Origin: M3007 sp046160625
Lineage (GTDB): Bacteria; Bacteroidota; Bacteroidia; Chitinophagales; Saprospiraceae
Direction of reading: 5' to 3'
Length of the DNA stretch: 64,000 nucleotides
Assembly (NCBI GenBank): GCA_046160625.1
Contig: JBJXGZ010000135.1
Coordinates: 57,208-121,207 of the forward strand
Translations under genes and position numbers: made by a program
Part shown: in pieces, positions 26,205 through 33,468 of the stretch
How the letters are laid out: each line of letters begins with the position of its first letter
Numbering within the stretch: position 1 is the stretch's first letter
The notes under the pieces: generated by a model
Told to the model about the DNA's origin: nothing
Database searches by the model: none
Seen by the model: the letters and a program-made list of their open reading frames with translations, nothing else

Positions 26205-27614
26205 ATGAAACGACGCGCAATTGTTTGGTTTAGACAAGACCTCAGGCTTCACGACAACGAAGCCCTTGCCACAGCCCTCCGCATGGCTGAGGAAGTGATA
26301 CCAATTTACATTTTTGACGAACGTGTTTTCATGGGCGAAACTCGATTTGGATTACCAAAAACGGGCAAATTCCGAACACGGTTCATCCTTGAAAGTGTAG
26401 CAGACCTGCGTGAAAATGTTGAAAAACTGGGTGGGAAACTATTGGTGCGAATCGGCAGGCCAGAAAGCATCCTGGCTCAAATGGCCCAACAACTGAAAGC
26501 CTCCTGGGTAATCTGCAACCGGGAGCGCACACAAGAGGAAGTGCTTGTACAGGATGGGCTGGAGCAAAAACTTTGGGGTATAGGGGTTGAATTGTTGTAC
26601 ACCCGGGGCAAAATGCTCTATCACACGCAGGATTTGCCCGTGCCCGTGCAACATACGCCGGATGCTTTCACCCAATTCCGCAAAGAAACCGAGCATATCA
26701 CCCCGGTTCGAGAACCACTCAGCTCCCCTTCATCTTTACCTCCCCTTCCCAATAATCTGGAGATTGGCGATCTGCCAACGCTGAAAGATTTTGGATTAGA
26801 TACTTTTGAAACCGACCCACGCGCCGCCCTTGCCTTCAAAGGCGGCGAAACGGAGGCACTGCGCCGTTTGCGCCATTATTTTTGGGAAAAAGACCAGGTA
26901 GCACAGTATAAAGAAACGCGCAATGGCCTCATTGGGCCAGATTATTCTTCTAAATTCTCGCCTTGGCTCTCATTGGGTTGCCTTTCTCCAAAACTCATTT
27001 ACCACGAACTCAAACGTTACGAACGCGAGCGGGTGAGCAATGAAAGCACCTACTGGCTTTTCTTTGAACTACTCTGGCGCGACTTTTTCCGCCTCATGGG
27101 CAAAAAGTACGGCAACCGGATATTTAAAAAAGGTGGCACCCAGGAAAAGGACTTGCGTCATTTGAAGGACAACCGGGAGATGTTTGATCTATGGGCTGCC
27201 GGCCAAACGGGCGTTCCTTTCGTGGATGCCAATATGCGCGAACTTGCAGCCACAGGATGGATGAGCAATCGAGGACGCCAAAATGTGGCCTCGTTCCTTG
27301 TTCGCGACTTGAAAGTAAACTGGCAAATGGGCGCGGAATACTTTGAAAGTCAATTGATTGATTACGATCCCTGTAGCAACTGGGGCAACTGGAATTATGT
27401 AGCAGGCGTGGGAAGCGACCTGCGGGAAGACCGATATTTCAACATTCTTACACAAGCTAAAAACTACGATCCGTTGGGTAATTTCGTTCGGATCTGGTGC
27501 CCGGAACTTTCTAATATCCCTCCTGAAAAAATCCACCGCCCCGATCTTTTGAGCGCAGCTGAGCGCAACGGTTACCCAAAATCGGTGGTCAGAATAGACA
27601 AATGGGCACAATAA
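26205..27614 (+). CDS. DASH-family cryptochrome/photolyase
   Basis: A blue-light flavoprotein; DASH members repair cyclobutane dimers mainly in single-stranded DNA and may signal. The photolyase N-terminal Rossmann domain starts at RRAIVWFRQDLRLHDNEAL. The FAD domain carries GRQNVASFLVRDLKVNWQMG, DYDPCSNWGNWNYVAGVG and DLREDRYFN near residues 365-415, wording typical of the DASH group, and then NYDPLGNFVRIWCPELSNIP. The length of 469 fits. It is divergent from KirBac and ends next to a long inverted repeat. Confidence 0.9.
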   Translation: MKRRAIVWFRQDLRLHDNEALATALRMAEEVIPIYIFDERVFMGETRFGLPKTGKFRTRFILESVADLRENVEKLGGKLLVRIGRPESILAQMAQQLKASWVICNRERTQEEVLVQDGLEQKLWGIGVELLYTRGKMLYHTQDLPVPVQHTPDAFTQFRKETEHITPVREPLSSPSSLPPLPNNLEIGDLPTLKDFGLDTFETDPRAALAFKGGETEALRRLRHYFWEKDQVAQYKETRNGLIGPDYSSKFSPWLSLGCLSPKLIYHELKRYERERVSNESTYWLFFELLWRDFFRLMGKKYGNRIFKKGGTQEKDLRHLKDNREMFDLWAAGQTGVPFVDANMRELAATGWMSNRGRQNVASFLVRDLKVNWQMGAEYFESQLIDYDPCSNWGNWNYVAGVGSDLREDRYFNILTQAKNYDPLGNFVRIWCPELSNIPPEKIHRPDLLSAAERNGYPKSVVRIDKWAQ

Positions 27615-27615
27615 G

Positions 27616-27713
27616 TGAGCGGGCAAAATAAACCGCAGAGGCACAGCGACGCAAAGGTTTGATTTTCAAACGCTCCGCGTCTCTGTGCCTCTGCGGTTTA
27701 TTTTACCCGCTCA
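27616..27713. repeat. Long inverted repeat (ACCGCAGAGGCACAG type) between convergent genes
   Basis: The 37-base arms at 27616-27652 and 27677-27713 match at 35 positions around a 24-base spacer. The ACCGCAGAGGCACAG..ACGC wording is a known style of intergenic palindromic repeat in Bacteroidota and other phyla. It fills the gap between the photolyase and the acidic protein gene and probably stops readthrough from both sides. Confidence 0.85.
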
Positions 27714-27721
27714 TCTAAGTA

Positions 27722-28141
27722 TCAATAATCCGTGTCGTCGGGAATGTCCTGTATATCGTCATCGTCGCGGCGGCGTGTTACGATGATGTGATCGTCTTCA
27801 TCCGTTGGACCATCATCGAGGTCGTCATCATCTTCTCCAGCTCCGTCAAATTCATCATCCACTTCCACTTCTACGTCTACATCCACCATTTCCTCTTTAA
27901 GCTGGCCATCCTCGTCGAAGTCTTCATCTTCCTTTACGATGCGCTTGGCTTCGAGTATGGTCATGCGGATGAGATAGTATGTATCGTCGGTCTCGAAAGG
28001 GAGTGCCGATACCTTTTTGCCTTCCTTGTCATTGTAAGTTACAAGGTGGTCGGCATAGCCCGACGGGTATCTCTGCTTTACTAGCCGGGTGATGTCCTCC
28101 GCAAGGGCATCATAATCTTTTACTACGCGTTTTTTAGCCAA
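27722..28141 (-). CDS. Conserved acidic protein of unknown function
   Basis: The 139-residue product has a folded-looking N-terminal half (KDYDALAEDITRLVKQRYP ... TYYLIRMTILEAKRI) and a C-terminal half almost wholly of Asp, Glu and Val, then DDDLDDGPTDEDDHI and DDDDIQDIPDDTDY. The plan recalls RNA-polymerase delta-like or nucleic-acid-mimic proteins, but there is no clear family match by eye. No signal peptide; cytoplasmic. A single gene with convergent and divergent neighbours. Confidence 0.65.
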   Translation of the reverse strand: MAKKRVVKDYDALAEDITRLVKQRYPSGYADHLVTYNDKEGKKVSALPFETDDTYYLIRMTILEAKRIVKEDEDFDEDGQLKEEMVDVDVEVEVDDEFDGAGEDDDDLDDGPTDEDDHIIVTRRRDDDDIQDIPDDTDY

Positions 28142-28342
28142 GGTCAGGGAGTGTTTTGGTTTTGATAATCAGTGCACAAATTGTGTGGTGCGCCTGTTTC
28201 CAATTGCGGCAAATTTATGGGGCTGTTTTTCAAACGGACAAATTTTTTTTGAAAGAAAGCATTCTGACAACTTTTTAATTTTTTGGCATCCTTTTCCCGC
28301 GCCCTCGTTCTACCTTTCGCACGAAAAAATTTCTGCACAATC

Positions 28343-31300
28343 ATGCGTAAACTCGTTGCTTTATCTTCCCTTTTTGTCTTTTTGGCAATCACCGCAAATG
28401 CCCAAGTGACTCTTTTCAACGAAAATTTTGATGGATGCACATTGCCTGCTGGTTGGCAGGTAAACATGACCGGCAATCAAAATCCGGTGTGGTATATTGG
28501 AGACGCTGTCTTGAACAACGATAACAATGGGCAAAGTATGAACGGCTCATGTTTTCTTTTTATTGATGACGATGCCACGGGTGATCAAACGCCGGCCTTT
28601 ATCATTGATTTCCGCTCGCCTCCTTTTGATGCATCGCAGCATCCTACAGTCGAACTCTCGGTGGATGTGCACTATCGGGACTGGGACCAAGCCGATGAGC
28701 ATTTTGACGTGCTCGTAACGGATGGGACCACCGAAACTCTGATTCGCCGTTACGACAAATTCCATGCCACGGGCAGCAATCTATTTGATTTTGAAACACT
28801 TGTATTCGACCTTTCTCTGGTAACCAAATCGCCGAACGCCCAACTCATATTCCGCTACAACGATGCCAATGGCTTCAATTGGTGGGCGGGCGTTGACAAT
28901 ATTTCCGTGACTGGCAAAGGCCAAGGTACGAATGTAGTAGTTGAATCTTTTAACGGATGTGAAAAACCTGCAGGCTGGGAAACACAAATCGTGGCAGGCG
29001 TGGATGATTGGAAATTTGGCTTGATCACGGAAGGCGCGGCACTTGGAGGAGGCAACTCGATGGACGGCACTTGTTTTGCTTTTTTCGACGACGATTTATT
29101 GGGCCCAGACACCCCATTTTCTGTTGTTCGACTGGCATCTCCTTGGTTCGATGGCACACAGTTTGGACTGTTCAATCTGGAATTCGATGTCATTTTGCGT
29201 TATTACAGTGAAAAAATTGCCGTTTATGTCCAAAATGGGAACGGTGAGGAGCTTTTTGTGCGCGAGTCCCAAGGTGATGTGGGGGGGCCTTATTTCCCAA
29301 ACGATATACACGTCAATCTAGACCTCTCGCCATATCGCTCTAAACAGATGCGCGTCATTTTTGAATACGACGATGGCCAAGATTGGGGTTGGTGGGTAGG
29401 CATAGACAATGTGAAAATAACAGGTTTAGGCACTGCCTACGATATTTGTACAAATGCCTTCCAGATGAACACTGGTCAAAGCTGTGTGCAAGCAAACACT
29501 ACCACTGCCCTTTTGGATGGCCCAAATCCGCCTTGCGTTGAAAAAAGCGCTGGAGGACTGTGGTTGACGTGGACAGCGGATTTCAGCGGTACAGCCAAAG
29601 TCACTACCAATTCGGATTTCAACGATGTAGTCAGTGTCTTGACGGGGGATTGTTCCATCCTTCAATGGGTTATTTGTGACAACCGCGACGAACATGGCTT
29701 CACCGGTGAAAGCACTTATTTTCAAGCCCAAATCGGCACCAAATACTATTTCAGGGTAAGCGGACAGGAAGGCGGATTTGGTGATTCGCGCGGTAATTTC
29801 TGCATCGGGGTTGATCAAGTTGCAGGCCCTCCGGTATCTCCCGCCAACGATGACTGCCTAAACGCTCAGCTACTTATAATAGATGCTATTTGTTTGAATG
29901 GCAACAATTTGAACGCATCTTCTTCGCCTAACATTCCAAGACTTAATGAATTGGCAAGACATGATGTCTGGTACAGTTTCACAGCCCCTCTGCTAGGTCC
30001 CAATGAGGTATTGGAAATTCAGAGCAATACCGATTTCTCTGATATCATTACGGTTTATGCAGGAAGCTGCGATACGATGGGGGAATTGGCTTCCAATCAT
30101 AAGGGCCGCTCGCTCGTACTCGCCAGCCTTACTGCGGATGAAACTTACCTGATTCAAATTTCTGGCACTTTTGCCACGATAGAAGGCGCACTTTGCCCTC
30201 AGATTTTAAAGAAAAACTTGGATGCTCCAAGCAACGACCAATGCAATGCGGCTACACCCGTCAACATTGGCGGATCCTGCGTGGATGGCAGCAATGTAGG
30301 CGCGACTAAATCAGGTTTGGTTCCGCCTTGTGTGGTTTCTATATCGGGCGATGTGTGGTATAGTTTCGTTGCGCCAAGTTCTGGTTCGGTACGTTTCAAT
30401 ACAGGGGCTGATTTCCAGCATGTTTTGGCAGTTTGGAAAGGAGCATGTGACAGTTTGGAGAACGTGCTTTGCGCCGAAAATCCCCTGCGATGCGATGGAT
30501 TCCTGACTCTCGGGGCACTTTTCGCTGGTGAGACCTATTATGTGCAAATTGCTTCGCAAATCGGTGCTACTGGGCCTGTTACGGGCAATTTCTGCCTACA
30601 AATTTTGGACGGATCTCTACAACCACCCTTTGTATCCGTGACCTTGCAGGTAGAGGAAAAATGCGTCAGTACCAATATTTCCGAACTTCAAATTCAAGCC
30701 CAAGGCGGCATACCGCCTTACACATTCAGTGGCACACCCAATGGACAAATGCTGGCATCCGGCGAGACCTACCTTGTGGTGGTAACCGATGCGATTGGCT
30801 GCGAAAAAGCACTGACTGGCACGGCAGATGATTGTGAAGCCATTGTTTGTGCCGTGACAGGAACGCTATTTGCGATTCAACCCAATTGCCACAACGCCAA
30901 CAACGGCTCGCTCGCTGCGATGGTGACGGGCGGTACAGCACCGTACACCTTCCTCTGGTCGAACGGGGCCACCACTGCCGAAATCAGCAGCCTCGCGGAA
31001 GGAGCATACACTTCCACGATAACAGACGCATTGGGCTGCGATTTGAGCCTTACAGACACCATCCTCAACCCAAGCGCCATCACCGCCGTGCCAACGAGTA
31101 TTGAGCAGCCCCACCAGGGTCAAAGCGATGGGGCTGTTTTTCTGGATGTGGCGGGCGGCAATGGCCTTTACAATTATGTTTGGCTGCTCAATGGAACCCC
31201 ATTTGTCAATGCAGAAGACCTGACCAATGCCCCGGCAGGGGATTACACCCTCGTCATAACCGATGGCAATGGCTGTACTGCTTCGTTTGATTTTACCCTG

Positions 31301-31585
31301 ACGGAAACAGTTGGAAATCAGGAAGTTTCGACCGAATTTTTTACAGAGGTATTCCCCAACCCGGCAACCGAAAAGGCCTGGCTGGCGGTGGCTTTTCCAA
31401 AAGTACAGACACTGCATCTTACGCTTTTGGATAATGCGGGACGCATCATCAGCACCTGGACGGTACGCGATGTGACGGAGCAGAATATTCCGTTGGATTT
31501 GAAGGGTTTGGCGGCGGGGACGTATCAGTTGCGGATTCGGACGGAGAAGGAGGTTGTGGTGGAAAAGGTGGTGGTGGTGGAATAA
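28343..31585 (+). CDS. Large secreted multidomain protein with SprB-like repeats and T9SS sorting domain
   Basis: The ATG at 28343 is chosen because it starts a signal peptide (MRKLVALSSLFVFLAITANA); the frame opens 20 codons earlier. The 1080-residue protein contains two MAM-like or cleaved-adhesin-like domains of about 170 residues (NENFDGCTLPAGW and ESFNGCEKPAGW at their starts), then three PPC-like domains (each with VWYSF or LWLTW and DF..V). Two or three SprB-type repeats follow (NANNGSLAAMVTGGTAPYTF). The end is a T9SS type A sorting domain (EVFPNPATEKAWL ... AAGTYQLRI). Expected to be exported and attached to, or released from, the cell surface. A possible promoter box TACCTTTC lies at 28311. 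Confidence 0.88.
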   Translation: MRKLVALSSLFVFLAITANAQVTLFNENFDGCTLPAGWQVNMTGNQNPVWYIGDAVLNNDNNGQSMNGSCFLFIDDDATGDQTPAFIIDFRSPPFDASQHPTVELSVDVHYRDWDQADEHFDVLVTDGTTETLIRRYDKFHATGSNLFDFETLVFDLSLVTKSPNAQLIFRYNDANGFNWWAGVDNISVTGKGQGTNVVVESFNGCEKPAGWETQIVAGVDDWKFGLITEGAALGGGNSMDGTCFAFFDDDLLGPDTPFSVVRLASPWFDGTQFGLFNLEFDVILRYYSEKIAVYVQNGNGEELFVRESQGDVGGPYFPNDIHVNLDLSPYRSKQMRVIFEYDDGQDWGWWVGIDNVKITGLGTAYDICTNAFQMNTGQSCVQANTTTALLDGPNPPCVEKSAGGLWLTWTADFSGTAKVTTNSDFNDVVSVLTGDCSILQWVICDNRDEHGFTGESTYFQAQIGTKYYFRVSGQEGGFGDSRGNFCIGVDQVAGPPVSPANDDCLNAQLLIIDAICLNGNNLNASSSPNIPRLNELARHDVWYSFTAPLLGPNEVLEIQSNTDFSDIITVYAGSCDTMGELASNHKGRSLVLASLTADETYLIQISGTFATIEGALCPQILKKNLDAPSNDQCNAATPVNIGGSCVDGSNVGATKSGLVPPCVVSISGDVWYSFVAPSSGSVRFNTGADFQHVLAVWKGACDSLENVLCAENPLRCDGFLTLGALFAGETYYVQIASQIGATGPVTGNFCLQILDGSLQPPFVSVTLQVEEKCVSTNISELQIQAQGGIPPYTFSGTPNGQMLASGETYLVVVTDAIGCEKALTGTADDCEAIVCAVTGTLFAIQPNCHNANNGSLAAMVTGGTAPYTFLWSNGATTAEISSLAEGAYTSTITDALGCDLSLTDTILNPSAITAVPTSIEQPHQGQSDGAVFLDVAGGNGLYNYVWLLNGTPFVNAEDLTNAPAGDYTLVITDGNGCTASFDFTLTETVGNQEVSTEFFTEVFPNPATEKAWLAVAFPKVQTLHLTLLDNAGRIISTWTVRDVTEQNIPLDLKGLAAGTYQLRIRTEKEVVVEKVVVVE

Positions 31586-31638
31586 AACTTTGTGCGCTAT
31601 CGGTTCAACCAGTATTTTTGTAAATAAATATTCAACCT

Positions 31639-32037
31639 ATGCAAGGAGTACAAGCCGTTCCAAACCCTGATGTAAAACGCTTTCTCTCTTCGCTGGAAAC
31701 CGACGAATTGGAAACAGTAGTTAGGGAAGCATCTGCAATGCTCACCCGACGAAAAACCAGCAATAAAAAAGCAAGAGAGGCATTTTTATTGAATCGGTTG
31801 AATGAAGAATGTGTGCTTTCGGAAGTACATTGGACAAGTTTTTGGGAATTGACAGCCAAACGGGATGCTGGTCAATTGTCTGAAAAAGAGCAGCGTGAAC
31901 TTTTTCAACTCATTGAAGAAGAAGAGCAAATGCGCACCGTTCGGGTAAAAATATTAGGTGAACTATCTCAATTGAAAGGTATCCCTTTGACAATCCTGGC
32001 TGAAAATCTTGGCATCAACCAATATAGAAATGCCTGA
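31639..32037 (+). CDS. Small protein of unknown function paired with an HNH nuclease gene
   Basis: A 132-residue, largely helical, charged protein (ETDELETVVREASAMLTRRK; LSEKEQRELFQLIEEEEQM) without signal peptide or membrane span. Its last eight bases overlap the start of the HNH gene, so the two are translationally coupled. Small helical genes directly before such HNH genes are often seen in Bacteroidota and cyanobacteria, but their role is not known to me; binding to or restraint of the nuclease is an inference from the arrangement only. Confidence 0.65.
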   Translation: MQGVQAVPNPDVKRFLSSLETDELETVVREASAMLTRRKTSNKKAREAFLLNRLNEECVLSEVHWTSFWELTAKRDAGQLSEKEQRELFQLIEEEEQMRTVRVKILGELSQLKGIPLTILAENLGINQYRNA

Positions 32038-32455
32038 TGCTAAAATTACCCCCGAATTGCGAAATTTGGTTCGTGCTCGCGCCCAGGAAGTTTGTGAATA
32101 TTGCCTTGCGCTAAGCTTGTACTCCTCCCATCCATTTGCGATAGACCATATCTTGCCTACCTCCAAAGGTGGCGAAAACGAATTGGCGAACCTCGCCTTC
32201 ACTTGCCAGCATTGCAACAATACCAAATACAACAAAACGGAGGCGCTTGACCCCATGACTGGGAATATGTTTCGGCTTTTCAATCCCCGATTGGATATTT
32301 GGGCCGAGCATTTTATGTGGAACGAAGGTTTTACGCTGATTCTTGGAGTTACCACAATAGGTAGGGCCACGGTGTTTTGCTTGAAAATGAATCGGGAAAG
32401 TGCTCGCAACCTTCGAGCAGCCTTGTACCAATTTGGTGTTCACCCTCCTTATTGA
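32030..32455 (+). CDS. HNH endonuclease
   Basis: A 141-residue nuclease of the McrA/HNH-5 type. Zinc ligands C22-x2-C25 and C59-x2-C62 frame the catalytic D39-H40 (AIDHILPTSKGGENELANL) and closing asparagine N63 (HCNNTKY). The ATG at 32030 overlaps the stop region of the preceding gene and is preferred to a TTG seven codons earlier. It likely cuts DNA; whether it is a defence nuclease or a homing-type one cannot be told. It stands at the left edge of the TIR/WD40 island. Confidence 0.88.
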   Translation: MPDAKITPELRNLVRARAQEVCEYCLALSLYSSHPFAIDHILPTSKGGENELANLAFTCQHCNNTKYNKTEALDPMTGNMFRLFNPRLDIWAEHFMWNEGFTLILGVTTIGRATVFCLKMNRESARNLRAALYQFGVHPPY

Positions 32456-32502
32456 GGCATCAATAAGTATTTGATCCCTGACACTCCTGAGCACACATCA
32501 TA

Positions 32503-33468
32503 ATGAAATACAAAGCCTTTATCTCCTACCGGCACTCCGAAAATGGCAGACGGCACGCGGTGGCTTTAGAAACTGCCTTGAAACGTTATGCGAGGCCCAC
32601 GCTGGCTTTCCCAATGAAAATCTACCGGGACGAGAAGCACATGAAACCCGACATCAGCCTGCCAAAACTGATTCAGGATGGATTGGAAAACTCGGAATAC
32701 CTGATTTTTCTTGCTGAAAAGGATGCTGCAAACTCAGTGTGGTGCCAACAGGAATTGGAGGAATGGTGCAATCCTGAAAAACTCAACCGTTCCGATCGTC
32801 TCATTATCGCCTTGATTGACGATGACATCGTGCTGCGTGGCATAGATGGTATTCATTGGGAGCAGACCAATGCCCTGCCTAACGCACTCCAGCCTTATCT
32901 GACTTCTATTCCACTGTACATGGATTTGCGCTGGGCTAAAAGCGCAACGGAGACAGATCTGATTCATCCCAAGTATCGGCATGAAATCAATGCGCTTTCG
33001 GCGCGGCTGAAAGGGGTGAATCCGGAAGATTTGAATGACGAGGAGATACGGGTGTATAGGAGGAATATTCGGTTGAGGAATGGAGCGATTGGGGTGTTGT
33101 TGGGAATGTTGCTTGTATCCGTAGGAGCGACGGTTTGGGCGCTGGACGCGCAGAGGAAGGCGGAAGCGAGTGCTGTTGAAGCGAGAAAGCAGCAAGAAAT
33201 CGCGGAAGCCAATGCAGCAGAAGCACGAAAAAATCTCGCTGACCGCATTGAGCAGGAAACTCAAAAGGAGCGGCTAAACTTTGATAAATACCTCAGCAAC
33301 GGCGATGTCTTTGCCAATTCTGGGGATCTCCCGATTGCCCTGCGGTATTACCAAAAGGCGGATAGCATCTTGCTGAAATTCCCGAACGACTCGCTCTTGT
33401 TGGCGAAAAAGGAGACTTTGACTCAAAAACTCAATCTTGCTCTAACCAAAACTCAAACTAAACGATGA
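32503..33468 (+). CDS. Membrane-anchored TIR-domain protein with C-terminal TPR
   Basis: The 321-residue protein starts with a TIR domain (1-150): KAFISYRH, IYRDE near residue 41, and SVWCQQELEEW with E84 at the position of the catalytic glutamate of NAD-cleaving TIRs. A basic stretch (YRRNIRLRN) leads into one membrane span (194-214, GAIGVLLGMLLVSVGATVWAL), so the TIR should face the cytoplasm. After it come a coiled coil (EARKQQEIAEANAAEARK) and a TPR-like hairpin (GDLPIALRYYQKADSILL), likely periplasmic. The stop codon overlaps the ATG of the WD40 gene by four bases (ATGA), which indicates coupled translation. Similar TIR-TM-coiled-coil-WD40 chains occur as single proteins elsewhere; here the chain is split. 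NADase activity is inferred, not shown. Confidence 0.88.
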   Translation: MKYKAFISYRHSENGRRHAVALETALKRYARPTLAFPMKIYRDEKHMKPDISLPKLIQDGLENSEYLIFLAEKDAANSVWCQQELEEWCNPEKLNRSDRLIIALIDDDIVLRGIDGIHWEQTNALPNALQPYLTSIPLYMDLRWAKSATETDLIHPKYRHEINALSARLKGVNPEDLNDEEIRVYRRNIRLRNGAIGVLLGMLLVSVGATVWALDAQRKAEASAVEARKQQEIAEANAAEARKNLADRIEQETQKERLNFDKYLSNGDVFANSGDLPIALRYYQKADSILLKFPNDSLLLAKKETLTQKLNLALTKTQTKR

